Shown here: piece after piece, positions 53,497 through 62,492 of the stretch
Layout of the letters: every line of letters starts with the position of its first letter
Position numbering within the stretch: position 1 is the stretch's first letter
Assembly (NCBI GenBank): GCA_900466945.1
Contig: UBNV01000006.1
Span: 656,850-720,849 of the forward strand
Length of the DNA: 64,000 bases
Direction: 5' to 3'
Origin: Hyphomicrobiales bacterium
GTDB taxonomy: Bacteria; Pseudomonadota; Alphaproteobacteria; Rhizobiales; Rhizobiaceae
Program-made: the position numbers and the translations under genes
The notes under the pieces: model-generated
Told to the model about the DNA's origin: nothing
Seen by the model: only the letters and a program-made list of their open reading frames with translations
Databases searched by the model: none

Positions 53497-55950
53497 ATGA
53501 TCAGACTGATTGGATATCTCTTCGGATTGGCGTCCGTGCTGGCGCTTGGCGTCGCAGCCGTCGTCGCCGTCTATCTGATGGGGGTAACCAAGGACCTGCC
53601 CAACTATGAGGTTCTGGCGAGCTACTCGCCGCCGGTCACGACCCGCATCCATGCCGGCAACGGCGCGTTGGTCGCGGAATATGCCCGTGAACGTCGCCTC
53701 TTCCTGCCGATCCAGGCAATCCCGGACCGCGTCAAGGCTGCCTTCCTGTCGGCCGAAGACAAGAATTTCTACAACCACCCCGGTGTGGACGTCTACGGTC
53801 TCGGCCGCGCCATCCTGGTCAACGTCCAGAACCTCGGCTCCGGTCGACGTCCGGTCGGTGCCTCGACGATCACCCAGCAGGTGGCGAAAAACTTCCTTCT
53901 CTCGTCTGACCAGACCATCGATCGAAAGATCAAGGAAGCGATCCTCTCCTTCCGCATCGAGCAGGCCTATTCCAAGGACAAGATCCTCGAGCTTTACCTC
54001 AATGAGATCTTCTTCGGTCTGAACGCCTATGGCATCGCCGGTGCTGCACTGACCTATTTCGACAAGTCGGTGACCGAACTCACGGTCGCCGAAACGGCCT
54101 ATCTCGCAGCCCTGCCCAAGGGGCCGAACAACTATCATCCGTTCCGCCATACCGAGGCAGCGCTCGAGCGGCGCAATTGGGTCATTGACCGCATGGTCGA
54201 AAACGGCTTCGTCGCCCGCGAAGAGGGAGAGGATGCCAAGAAGCAGCCGCTCGGCGTCAATCTGCGCCGCTCCGGTTCGTCTCTCTTTGCCTCCGACTAT
54301 TTCGCCGAGGAAGTCCGCCGCCAGATCATCGAGAAGTATGGCGACAAGTCTCTCTATGAGGGCGGCCTGTCGGTCCGCACCTCGCTCGATCCGCAGATGC
54401 AGATCGCAGCCCGAAAGGCCCTGCAGTCGGCGCTTCTGACTTATGACCAGCGCCGTGGCTTCCGTGGTCCGATCAAGCAGATCCCGCTCGAAGGTGACTG
54501 GGGTGTTCCGCTCGCAGAGATCCCTGCGCTGGCCGATGTGCCGGAGTGGAAGGTCGCAGTCGTGCTCGATGTGACGTCCGACGGCGTTGACATCGGCCTG
54601 CAGCCGGCCAAGGAAGGCGGCGGCAAGGTCGTTGCAGAACGCGTCCGCGGCCGTATTGCCCCCGATGACATGGAATGGGCCTATCGCTCTGCAACCGGCG
54701 ACCGCAAATCGGCCAAGTCACCCGAGGGCGTCCTGAACCCCGGCGACGTCGTCTATGTCGAGGCACTTGAAGAAGGCTCGAGCGCCTTCCGTCTGCGCCA
54801 GCCGCCCAAGGTACAGGGTGGCCTCGTTGCCATGGACCCGCATACCGGCCGCGTGCTCGCACTTGCCGGCGGCTTCTCCTATGCCCAGTCCGAATTCAAT
54901 CGCGCCACGCAGGCCATGCGCCAGCCCGGTTCCTCGTTCAAGCCCTTCGTCTACGCGGCAGCTCTCGACACCGGCTATACCCCGGCATCCGTCATCATGG
55001 ACGCCCCGGTCGAATTCGTCTCCGGTGGCCAGGTCTGGCGCCCGCAGAACTATGGTGGCGGCTCCGCCGGTCCCCAGACGCTACGTCTCGGTATCGAGAA
55101 GTCGCGCAACCTGATGACGGTGCGCCTGGCCAACGACATGGGCATGAACCTCGTCGCCGAATATGCCGAACGCTTCGGCGTCTACGACAAGATGAACCCG
55201 GTTCTCGCCATGTCGCTGGGCTCCGGTGAAACCACCGTCATGCGCATGGTCTCCGCTTACGCCGTCTTCGCCAATGGCGGCAAGCAGATCAAGCCGACGC
55301 TGATCGACCGTATTCAGGACCGCCACGGCAAGACCATCTTCCGCCACGAGGACCGGATCTGCGAGACCTGCAACGCCGAGCGCTATTCCGGCCAGGAAGA
55401 GCCAACCGTCGTCGACAATCGCGACCAGGTTCTCGATCCCATGACCGCTTACCAGATCACCTCGATGATGGAAGGTGTCGTCACCCGAGGAACGGCGGCC
55501 GGCAAGATCAAGCTCGACCGCCCGGTCGCCGGCAAGACGGGCACGTCGAACGACGAAAAGGACGCTTGGTTCGTCGGTTACACGCCGGATCTCGTCGCTG
55601 GCGTCTATATCGGCTTCGACCAGCCGGCTCCGCTTGGGCGCGGCTCGACCGGTGGCTCGCTGGCAGCCCCTGTCTTTAACGACTTCATGCAGATGGCGAC
55701 CGCGAACACGCCGCCCGGCAAGTTCTTCGTGCCCGAGGGCATGAGCTTCATCGCAGTCAACCGCACCACCGGCATGTTCGCGCTCGAAGGCGAACCGGAC
55801 ACGATCATGGAAGCCTTTAAGCCAGGCACCGGCCCGGCCGACACGCTGTCGATCATCGGCATGGACGGTTATGCGCCGCCTGAGGAGATCCTGCGTGACT
55901 CGCCCCAGGCAAACCAGGCCGTGACCTCGGGTTCCGGCGGCCTGTTCTAG
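53497..55950 (+). CDS. mrcA: Penicillin-binding protein 1A
   Basis: An 817-residue bifunctional peptidoglycan synthase. One N-terminal membrane helix (RLIGYLFGLASVLALGVAAVV), then the glycosyltransferase domain with catalytic Glu in FLSAEDKNFYNHPGVD and GASTITQQVAKNF. An OB-like insert precedes the transpeptidase with S479-x-x-K482 (PGSSFKPFVYA), SRN (KSRNLMT) and KTGTSNDEKDAWF. In Rhizobiaceae PBP1a drives polar growth. It is flanked by amiC and prfB on the same strand, a conserved order. Confidence 0.96.
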   Translation: MIRLIGYLFGLASVLALGVAAVVAVYLMGVTKDLPNYEVLASYSPPVTTRIHAGNGALVAEYARERRLFLPIQAIPDRVKAAFLSAEDKNFYNHPGVDVYGLGRAILVNVQNLGSGRRPVGASTITQQVAKNFLLSSDQTIDRKIKEAILSFRIEQAYSKDKILELYLNEIFFGLNAYGIAGAALTYFDKSVTELTVAETAYLAALPKGPNNYHPFRHTEAALERRNWVIDRMVENGFVAREEGEDAKKQPLGVNLRRSGSSLFASDYFAEEVRRQIIEKYGDKSLYEGGLSVRTSLDPQMQIAARKALQSALLTYDQRRGFRGPIKQIPLEGDWGVPLAEIPALADVPEWKVAVVLDVTSDGVDIGLQPAKEGGGKVVAERVRGRIAPDDMEWAYRSATGDRKSAKSPEGVLNPGDVVYVEALEEGSSAFRLRQPPKVQGGLVAMDPHTGRVLALAGGFSYAQSEFNRATQAMRQPGSSFKPFVYAAALDTGYTPASVIMDAPVEFVSGGQVWRPQNYGGGSAGPQTLRLGIEKSRNLMTVRLANDMGMNLVAEYAERFGVYDKMNPVLAMSLGSGETTVMRMVSAYAVFANGGKQIKPTLIDRIQDRHGKTIFRHEDRICETCNAERYSGQEEPTVVDNRDQVLDPMTAYQITSMMEGVVTRGTAAGKIKLDRPVAGKTGTSNDEKDAWFVGYTPDLVAGVYIGFDQPAPLGRGSTGGSLAAPVFNDFMQMATANTPPGKFFVPEGMSFIAVNRTTGMFALEGEPDTIMEAFKPGTGPADTLSIIGMDGYAPPEEILRDSPQANQAVTSGSGGLF

Positions 55951-55966
55951 TCCTCCCCGCACCATT

Positions 55967-56014
55967 CCTCGCGGCCCGGCCCTTTACATCAGGGCCGGGC
56001 GCAACTATGCGAGG
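55967..56014 (+). terminator. Nested hairpin after mrcA
   Basis: An inner 10-bp stem (GCCCGGCCCT at 55974-55983 with AGGGCCGGGC at 55991-56000) sits inside an outer CCTCGC/GCGAGG pair (55967-55972, 56009-56014). Only a short T run follows (GATTTT), so termination may be partial with read-through into prfB. Confidence 0.45.
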
Positions 56015-56055
56015 GGCCAGATTTTCACCAGTTTCAGAGGTTGAGAACCGAACGC

Positions 56056-57184
56056 ATGCGCAATGAAATCGAAAATGTCGTCGACGAAATCAAGCAGGCC
56101 ATAAGCCTGCTGAGGAGGCATCTTTGACTGGGATCAGGCGATAAGACGACTGGACTGGTTGAACAACAAGGCCGAGGATCCGAACCTCTGGAACGATGCC
56201 CAGGAAGCCCAGAAGCTGATGCGCGAGCGCCAGCAGCTGGATGACAGCATTGCTGGCGTCAAGCGTCTCGAACAGGCGATGAACGACAACATCGAGCTGA
56301 TCGAGATGGGTGAGGAAGAGGGCGACGAATCGATCGTCCGCGAAGCGGAAGAGCAGCTGAAGGCCCTGAAGTCCGAAGCCGCCCGCCGTCAGGTGGAAGC
56401 GATGCTGTCGGGCGAGGCCGATGGCAACGACACCTATATCGAAGTCCATTCCGGCGCCGGTGGTACCGAGAGCCAGGACTGGGCGAACATGCTCCTGCGC
56501 ATGTACACCCGCTGGGCCGAACGCTCGGGCTTCAAGGTGGAAGTGCTGGAAATGCATGACGGTGAAGAAGCCGGCATCAAGTCCGCGACCATTTTGGTCA
56601 AGGGCCACAATGCCTACGGCTGGATGAAGACAGAATCGGGCGTGCACCGCCTGGTCCGCATCTCACCTTACGATTCGAACGCACGCCGCCACACGTCCTT
56701 CTCGTCAATCTGGGTCTATCCCGTCGTCGACGACTCGATTCAGATCGACATAAACGAGAGCGATTGCCGCATCGATACCTTCCGCTCGTCGGGTGCCGGC
56801 GGCCAGCACGTCAACACCACCGACTCGGCCGTGCGTATCACGCATATTCCGACCGGCATCGCGGTGTCGTGCCAGCAGGAACGGTCGCAGCACAAGAACA
56901 AGGCCAAGGCCTGGGACATGCTGCGGGCACGCCTCTATGAAGTCGAATTGAAGAAGCGCGAAGAAGCCGCCAATGCCGAGGCCGCCTCCAAGACGGATAT
57001 CGGTTGGGGTCACCAGATCCGCTCCTACGTGCTGCAGCCCTACCAGCTGGTCAAGGACCTGCGAACAGGCGTCGAAAGCACCGATCCGGACAGCGTCCTG
57101 AACGGCGAGCTCAACGAGTTCATGGAGGCGGCTCTCGCCCACCGCATCAGCGGCAAGGCATCGGAAGTCGCCGACATCGATTAA
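56056..57184 (+). CDS. prfB: Peptide chain release factor 2 (programmed +1 frameshift)
   Basis: Translation starts at ATG 56056 and meets an in-frame TGA after 23 codons (56125-56127). A +1 slip on CTT continues in the frame that begins at 56126, giving about 375 residues in all, the usual RF2 length. GGQ is at 248-250 ([16 protein letters not shown]). The stop-recognition tripeptide is SPY at 203-205 where E. coli has SPF. RF2 reads UGA/UAA, so low RF2 raises frameshifting and restores its own level. The internal stop is regulatory, not a mutation. A strong terminator follows. Confidence 0.96.
56113..56128 (+). promoter_or_regulatory. RF2 programmed +1 frameshift site
   Basis: AGGAGG-CAT-CTT-TGA-C. 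An internal Shine-Dalgarno (56113-56118) stands three bases before the slippery CTT (56122-56124) and the in-frame TGA followed by C, the classic autoregulatory arrangement of prfB. Confidence 0.97.
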
Positions 57185-57208
57185 TCGTCTCGACCATTGA
57201 AAATGACG

Positions 57209-57239
57209 AAGGCGGAGCGCTGGGCGCTCCGCCTTTTTT
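57209..57239 (+). terminator. Terminator of prfB
   Basis: AAGGCGGAGCGC (57209-57220), loop TGG, GCGCTCCGCCTT (57224-57235) then TTTT. A 12-bp perfect stem 25 bases after the prfB stop. Confidence 0.9.
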
Positions 57240-57265
57240 CTTGCGCGATGCATGGGAGAACACCG

Positions 57266-57742
57266 TCAGTTGCTCGCCCGCTCGACCCTGACATCGCCGA
57301 GTTCGTCGATCAGCACGGTCCATTCCTCGACCCGGTCCGTATCGGGGGTGGTCTTCAGGTAGACGGTAGCGAAAAAGCCGGGTGTGCCGGCGACGCCTGT
57401 CATGCTCTCGGGGCGTATTCCCGTCACATAGGGCTTGATGGCGGTAAACTCTTCCAGCTCGACGCTTTCCACCAGCCGAAGCCCTTGCTCGCTCGAAGCG
57501 ATCATCTGCAGATGAATGCGTGCCGTCCTGTCCGGTTGGCGGATCGCCACGAGTTTGTAGTAGCCCCGCTCGCCGGCAGCCACGCCGGTCTCGGCGCCCG
57601 GCACACCTTCCGCCCCCGATTCCCAGTAGCCGCCGCTCATCACGAAGGTGGCGGACAGGGGCAAGTCCCCGATATCATCCGCCATCACGGGCGTGGATAC
57701 GAAGAGCAGCAGGGCGAGGGCAGTCGAAAAACGCGCTTTCAT
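57266..57742 (-). CDS. Periplasmic protein of unknown function
   Basis: 158 residues with a signal peptide (MKARFSTALALLLFVSTPVM, cleavage near ADD). The mature part is beta-rich (SATFVMSGGYWESG; GYYKLVAIRQPDRTARIHLQMIAS; TPGFFATVYLKTTPDTDRVEEWTVLIDELGDVRVER) with no cysteines or known catalytic motif. I do not recognise the family. It ends a minus-strand pair with nadK, seven bases after the nadK stop. Confidence 0.75.
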   Translation of the reverse strand: MKARFSTALALLLFVSTPVMADDIGDLPLSATFVMSGGYWESGAEGVPGAETGVAAGERGYYKLVAIRQPDRTARIHLQMIASSEQGLRLVESVELEEFTAIKPYVTGIRPESMTGVAGTPGFFATVYLKTTPDTDRVEEWTVLIDELGDVRVERASN

Positions 57743-57749
57743 CAGTGCC

Positions 57750-58523
57750 TCAATCTGAAAACTGTTCGGCGATGATCCGGTCGGACCAGGATCGGTCAGG
57801 ATCGGAAAGAATGCGCGCGGTCGTTTCCTCGGATTGCGCGATCTCCACCCTCAGAACCGATTTGACCTCGGTATGATCCGCCACCGCGTTGACCGGACGC
57901 TTTTCCGGCTCCAGGACTTCCAGCACCACCGTCACCTTGTCCGGCAAGAGTGCGCCCCGCCAGCGGCGCGGACGGAAGGCGCTGACCGGCGTGAGTGCCA
58001 GCAGAGGCGCCTCGAGCGGCAGGATCGGGCCATGGGCCGAGAGATTATACGCGGTCGATCCGACCGGGGTCGCCACCATGAGCCCGTCGCAGATCAGTTC
58101 CTCCAGCCGCACCTTGCCGTCGATCAACACGCGCAGTTTCGCTGCCTGGTAGGATTGGCGCAGGACCGAAACCTCGTTGATGGCGAGCGCAAACGAGACG
58201 GATCCGTCCGTATTGCTGGTGGTCATCTTCAGCGGGTGAAACTCGTTTTCCACGGCCACCTCGATCCGCTCCGGCAGCCTGTCGGTGGAATAATCGTTCA
58301 TCAGGAAGCCGACGGAACCGCGGTTCATCCCGTAGATCAGTTTGCCGCTGTTCATCGTGTCATGCAGCGTCTGCAGCATGAAGCCGTCACCGCCGAGCGC
58401 CACGATGACATCGGCCTCGGCCGGCTCGGTATGGCCATAAAGCCGAATCAGGTCATTGCGCGAAGCCTGGGCTTCGTCCGTGTTGGAAGCGATGAAGGCG
58501 AGCGACCGGAACGTGCGAGACAT
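57750..58523 (-). CDS. nadK: NAD kinase
   Basis: A 257-residue enzyme that makes NADP+ from NAD+. The nucleotide motif is VIVALGGDGFMLQTLH, followed by IYGMNRGSVGFLMN, FALAINEVSV and the diacylglycerol-kinase-like GLMVATPVGSTAYNLSAHGPILPL. The start is the ATG at 58521-58523 with AGGG upstream; the open frame continuing toward the tRNA gene is not coding. It is followed by the periplasmic protein gene. Confidence 0.95.
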   Translation of the reverse strand: MSRTFRSLAFIASNTDEAQASRNDLIRLYGHTEPAEADVIVALGGDGFMLQTLHDTMNSGKLIYGMNRGSVGFLMNDYSTDRLPERIEVAVENEFHPLKMTTSNTDGSVSFALAINEVSVLRQSYQAAKLRVLIDGKVRLEELICDGLMVATPVGSTAYNLSAHGPILPLEAPLLALTPVSAFRPRRWRGALLPDKVTVVLEVLEPEKRPVNAVADHTEVKSVLRVEIAQSEETTARILSDPDRSWSDRIIAEQFSD

Positions 58524-58717
58524 GGCGAGCCCTGATGAAATCTTGCCGAGTCGTACATGACAAATGCCTGTAACCACAAGTCGTTTTGCCCTCGAAACGG
58601 TTCGGCTCGCGGCTGAGTGACTGGCGCGCGCGCCGTGCGGGAATTCACCATATCCGCTAACCCTGCACCGATTTTTTGCTTTACCGCAAACCGATTTCCG
58701 CCTAAAGACCGGCCACT

Positions 58718-58793
<76 letters not shown>

Positions 58794-58876
58794 TTTCTCT
58801 TCACATGTAACCATTTTTGTCATTGTCCTTGCGGGCAGTTCTTTGGCATGGTCTGACGACAGCCGAGGGAGACCCG

Positions 58877-59851
58877 ATGCGCATACCGATTTTGGCCGGC
58901 CTGGCACTGGCTGCTACTGCCGTTCTGATCCTTCCCGAGATTAGCCGGGCCGCCGATATCAAATATGCCTGTGACGACGGCACCGCCCTCACCGTAACCT
59001 TCAGCGAGAAGGCGGCGGACGTCACGCTTCCCGACGGCGCCAAGCACTCCCTCCCGCAACAGCCTGCCGCCAGTGGCTTCTGGTATTCCAATGGCCGCTA
59101 CGAATTGCGCGGCAAGGGCGAGGAACTGCAATTCGCGATCGGCCGCATGGCGCCGGTCACCTGTCGCAATGCCGGCGAGATCACCGGCCAATTCGATCGG
59201 GCGACGCGTGCCGAGGTCGAACTGGCTGAAAAAGACACCGGCTTCGACAGAAAGGGCAAACTCACCTGCCTGCGCTATCCCAACTTCGCCCTGAAGGAGC
59301 TCGATCTCGGCGAGAAGGGCGCGGCCGGTCTCTACATCGCCTCGTCGGAGGGACCGTGCCAGCTCAATCCGACGCTCGACCGCAAAATCGAGGACGAAAG
59401 CGCCGGTTACGTCTGGGGCGCGGTCGGACCTTATGCCTTTTTCCGCGGTGCAGACGGCTGGAATGGCGGCCTGCCCTTTGTCGTCCATGACGCCCGCACG
59501 GGGACGCGTCTGATGGATGATGTCGTGGCCGGCGAATTTTCCACCCTGGCTCTGGTCGGCGATGAACTGACGCTGCGCTACCGCCGAACCTTTGCCGCCC
59601 CATGCTCGCTTCTCGCAGCACCGGAGAGCTGCGCGGCATCGATCCGCGAGACACTCGGCCTCGCCGCCGATCGCCCCATGCCCGATTGCCGTGCCGCATA
59701 CAAACCCGCCATCGATGCCGACCCGAACGCGGCGAAGGAGATCGAAGCCTGGCCGAGCGTCATCGATTATCCGGTCGAGCGGAAACTATCGGCGAACGGC
59801 ACGTCGTTCGTCGCGGTCGAAGGAGAGCTCACCTGCCGCCCGGCGATGTGA
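58877..59851 (+). CDS. Periplasmic MliC-like protein with long C-terminal region
   Basis: 324 residues. The signal peptide ends near SRAAD. Residues 27-110 match the MliC/lysozyme-inhibitor fold (IKYACDDGTALTVTFSEKAADVTLPDG; FWYSNGRYELRGKGEELQFAIG). Normal MliC proteins are about 110 residues. The next 210 residues have several cysteines (CLRYPNF, GPCQLNP, APCSLLAAPESCAAS, MPDCRAAY) and no family I recognise. There is no lipobox. GGGAG precedes the ATG. It could inhibit a host lysozyme or sense the envelope; both are inference. Confidence 0.7.
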   Translation: MRIPILAGLALAATAVLILPEISRAADIKYACDDGTALTVTFSEKAADVTLPDGAKHSLPQQPAASGFWYSNGRYELRGKGEELQFAIGRMAPVTCRNAGEITGQFDRATRAEVELAEKDTGFDRKGKLTCLRYPNFALKELDLGEKGAAGLYIASSEGPCQLNPTLDRKIEDESAGYVWGAVGPYAFFRGADGWNGGLPFVVHDARTGTRLMDDVVAGEFSTLALVGDELTLRYRRTFAAPCSLLAAPESCAASIRETLGLAADRPMPDCRAAYKPAIDADPNAAKEIEAWPSVIDYPVERKLSANGTSFVAVEGELTCRPAM

Positions 59852-59943
59852 CAGGCCGACCGCCGGTCGGCGCGGGGGCGAGTAGACAAATATCAAAAAG
59901 GAGAGCTTACTGAGGTCGTGCAACTGCTACGGGGGATAGTCTC

Positions 59944-60429
59944 ATGATCTTCGGTATGTCACCTTTCACACTCTTTCATGTGGTCCTCAGTCTGATCGGC
60001 ATCGTCGCCGGTTTCGTCGCGCTCGGTGGCTGGCTTGCCGGCCATCTGCGCTCCGGCTGGACTGCGGTCTTCCTGGCCACCACGATTGCCACGGTGCTGA
60101 CGGGATTCCTCTTCCCCTTCACCGCTTTCACGCCCGCAATCGGCTTCGGTGTCATCTCGACGGCGGTGCTGGCCGTCGCGGTCTTCGCGCTCTATCGCCG
60201 GCATCTCGTCGGCCGTTGGCGCGTGACCTTCCTGCTCGCGGCCCTGGCGGCGCTTTATCTCAACACCTTCGTTCTGATCGTCCAGGCCTTCCAGAAGGTC
60301 GGTCCACTCAATGCCCTGGCGCCCACAGGATCGGAACCTCCGTTCGCGGTAGCGCAAGGTCTGCTGCTGATCGGCTTCGTCGCGGCAGGCTACAGGCTCA
60401 CCCGCCGTGCGGCACCGATCGCAATCTGA
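59944..60429 (+). CDS. Four-helix membrane protein of unknown function
   Basis: 161 residues with four clear hydrophobic helices (about 8-32, 40-62, 64-84, 92-114) and a fifth near the C-terminus. The segment MSPFTLFHVVLSLIGIVAGFVALGGWLAG and the later RWRVTFLLAALAALYLNTFVLIVQAF are typical of small uncharacterised integral proteins of rhizobia. No charged active site is obvious. It ends 18 bases before the convergent glycosyltransferase gene. Confidence 0.75.
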   Translation: MIFGMSPFTLFHVVLSLIGIVAGFVALGGWLAGHLRSGWTAVFLATTIATVLTGFLFPFTAFTPAIGFGVISTAVLAVAVFALYRRHLVGRWRVTFLLAALAALYLNTFVLIVQAFQKVGPLNALAPTGSEPPFAVAQGLLLIGFVAAGYRLTRRAAPIAI

Positions 60430-60447
60430 TCGCGGGAACGCGGCGGC

Positions 60448-61662
60448 TCAGGCCTCGGCGTCGAGCCGCGCGGCCTCCTGGATTTCGCGCAAGAGATCTG
60501 GGACCGCACTCTGCACCCGGTTCCAGCTCGGCATGAAGGGGGTTGCGTTCGGCTTGTCGAGATAGACCTGGCCTGCCTCGATCAGGTTGGCGGCGAAGAG
60601 TTCGATCGCCTGCTCCTCGCGGTGCCGGTCGGTGGTCAGCCCGTTCATCCGCGCGTCGTGGTAATAGGTTTCCACGAGGTCGAGAGCCGTCCGGTAATAG
60701 GTGGCCTTCAGCGTCCGGAATGCGTCCTGGCTGAACACGACACCATCGGTCGCGAGTTTGCGATACAGCGCCTTGGTGATGTCGATCGACATGCGCGACA
60801 GGCCCTTGGCCGCATCTTCCGGTGACAGGGGCTGATGCTTGTGATCATAGGCGTCGGCGATATCCACCTGGCAGATGGTCTGGACCGAGTAATTGCGCCA
60901 CAACTCCGACAAGACGCCGATCTCCAGCCCCCAGTCGGAAGGAATGCGGATGTCGGAGAGGATCTGCGTCTGCATGGCGAACTCGCCGGCGAGCGGATAG
61001 CGGAAGGCCTTGAGGTAGTCGATATAGGGATGGTGGCCGACGACTTTCTCCAGGCTCAGCAGCAGTGGCGTGACAAGAAGCCGGGTAACGCGGCCGTTCA
61101 GCGACCGGTCGGCAATGCGCGGGTAGTAGCCCTTGGAAAAGACATAAGGGAAACGCGGATTGGCGACCGGATAGACGAGCCTCGTCAGCATGTCGCGCGA
61201 ATAGGTGGTTATATCGCAATCATGCAGGGCAACGACGCCCTGCTGGCGGCCGGCGAGCACATAGCCCATGCAGAACCAGACATTGCGTCCCTTGCCCGGC
61301 TGATCGGGCGAGAGATCCTCCGCCTTCAGCTTCGCGTCGATGGTGCGCATCCGTGGCCCGTCATGCCACAAGATGGTGTGTTTCTGCGGCAGGCGCGAGA
61401 AATAGTCTTTCGCAAGGCGGAACTGCTTTTCGTCTGCCTGGTCGAGTCCGATCACAACTTCGGCGAGGTAGGGGGCCTGGGACAGTTCCGAAACGATGTG
61501 CTCGAGGGCCGGAGCTTCAAGTTCGGAGTAGAGAGATGGCAGGATCAACGTGATCGGGCGCGAGGCGGAAAAGACTGAAAGCTCCTTCTCCATCCGCTCC
61601 TGCGAGCGCTCCCTGAGATTGTGCAGGGTGGCGACCACGCCGTTCTGATGAAAATCCGCCAT
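60448..61662 (-). CDS. Glucosyl-3-phosphoglycerate synthase-type glycosyltransferase
   Basis: A 404-residue GT-A fold glycosyltransferase. LILPSLYSELEAPALEHIVSEL opens the fold, KGRNVWFCMGYVLA precedes the metal motif VALHDCDITTY, and YLKAFRYPLAGEFAM and DWGLEIGVLSEL are typical of the GpgS (GT81) group. The next gene is a mannosyl/glucosyl-3-phosphoglycerate phosphatase, so the two steps glucosyl-3-phosphoglycerate and glucosylglycerate, a compatible solute, are likely. The sugar (glucose or mannose) cannot be fixed from sequence. Confidence 0.78.
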   Translation of the reverse strand: MADFHQNGVVATLHNLRERSQERMEKELSVFSASRPITLILPSLYSELEAPALEHIVSELSQAPYLAEVVIGLDQADEKQFRLAKDYFSRLPQKHTILWHDGPRMRTIDAKLKAEDLSPDQPGKGRNVWFCMGYVLAGRQQGVVALHDCDITTYSRDMLTRLVYPVANPRFPYVFSKGYYPRIADRSLNGRVTRLLVTPLLLSLEKVVGHHPYIDYLKAFRYPLAGEFAMQTQILSDIRIPSDWGLEIGVLSELWRNYSVQTICQVDIADAYDHKHQPLSPEDAAKGLSRMSIDITKALYRKLATDGVVFSQDAFRTLKATYYRTALDLVETYYHDARMNGLTTDRHREEQAIELFAANLIEAGQVYLDKPNATPFMPSWNRVQSAVPDLLREIQEAARLDAEA

Positions 61663-61700
61663 GTCAAAATCCTTTCGTGATGGAGCCGGTTGCGGCCGGT

Positions 61701-62492
61701 TCAGAGAAACCCCGTGGCAACGAGTTGATGGATCATTGTGTTCCAGCCTTCCGGGCCGGCCTGTTCGGACCGCAGGATCGCCCCCTGTCGCTCACGTTCG
61801 GTGACGGGTAGGGGCGCGTGGGCAGGGTTGGAGATGATGACGCCGCAAACGGCCGCTTCCAGCATGGCGAGATCGTTCGGCGCGTCTCCCAGGGCAACCG
61901 TGCGCACCGGTTTGCGTGAGCCGCGCTGATAATGCGCGACCACCTCGGCCATGCGTTCGGCCTTGGACGTCTTAGGCATCAGCGTGAAGAAGCGTCCGCC
62001 CTGGACGGCCGTGAAGCCTTGGGCTTCAAGAAAATCGAGAAACACGCGCCTCTGCGCATCGGTCCCGGTGAAGAGGCCGGGTTCGGAAAACCGCCGCTGG
62101 CGTGCAAGCGAGGCGGAAGAATGGGGCAGGCCTGTCTGCCTGGAGACCTCTTCCACGTCCCAATCGCCAAAGCCTGCGAAACAGGCGCCGAGCTCCTTAG
62201 GTAATTCCCTAAGAATCGTGCGCAATCGCATGTAAGGACTCGACGAATACGTATCGCGTGCGGTCGCTTCTGCATTCAGCCCGACGACACCGGCTCCGTT
62301 TTCAACGATCATCGGGTGAGAAATCCCGATCGCATCGGCAATTGGACGCATCTCGGCTTCCGTCTTGCTGCTGGCGAGGATCACCGGAATACCGCGCGAC
62401 TTGAGCAGATCGAGTGCCGGTCGCGCCGCCTCGAAGGAATAACTGTCGTGATCGAGCAGTGTCCCGTCGAGGTCTGTGAAGACGAGCCTCAT
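61701..62492 (-). CDS. Mannosyl/glucosyl-3-phosphoglycerate phosphatase (HAD-IIB)
   Basis: A 263-residue HAD-IIB enzyme. The nucleophile motif is MRLVFTDLDGTLLDHDSY (D7, D9), motif II VILASSKTEAEM, the cap has MIVENGAGVV, and motif IV is VALGDAPNDLAMLE. It should dephosphorylate the product of the glycosyltransferase gene located 38 bases downstream in the same direction. Its ATG overlaps the rlmB stop by one base. Related YedP-type proteins share this fold. Confidence 0.85.
   Translation of the reverse strand: MRLVFTDLDGTLLDHDSYSFEAARPALDLLKSRGIPVILASSKTEAEMRPIADAIGISHPMIVENGAGVVGLNAEATARDTYSSSPYMRLRTILRELPKELGACFAGFGDWDVEEVSRQTGLPHSSASLARQRRFSEPGLFTGTDAQRRVFLDFLEAQGFTAVQGGRFFTLMPKTSKAERMAEVVAHYQRGSRKPVRTVALGDAPNDLAMLEAAVCGVIISNPAHAPLPVTERERQGAILRSEQAGPEGWNTMIHQLVATGFL

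Noticed and set aside
56056..56127. prfB as a broken gene (in-frame stop at codon 24)
   Set aside because: The stop is the programmed frameshift site with its internal Shine-Dalgarno; the downstream frame is intact.
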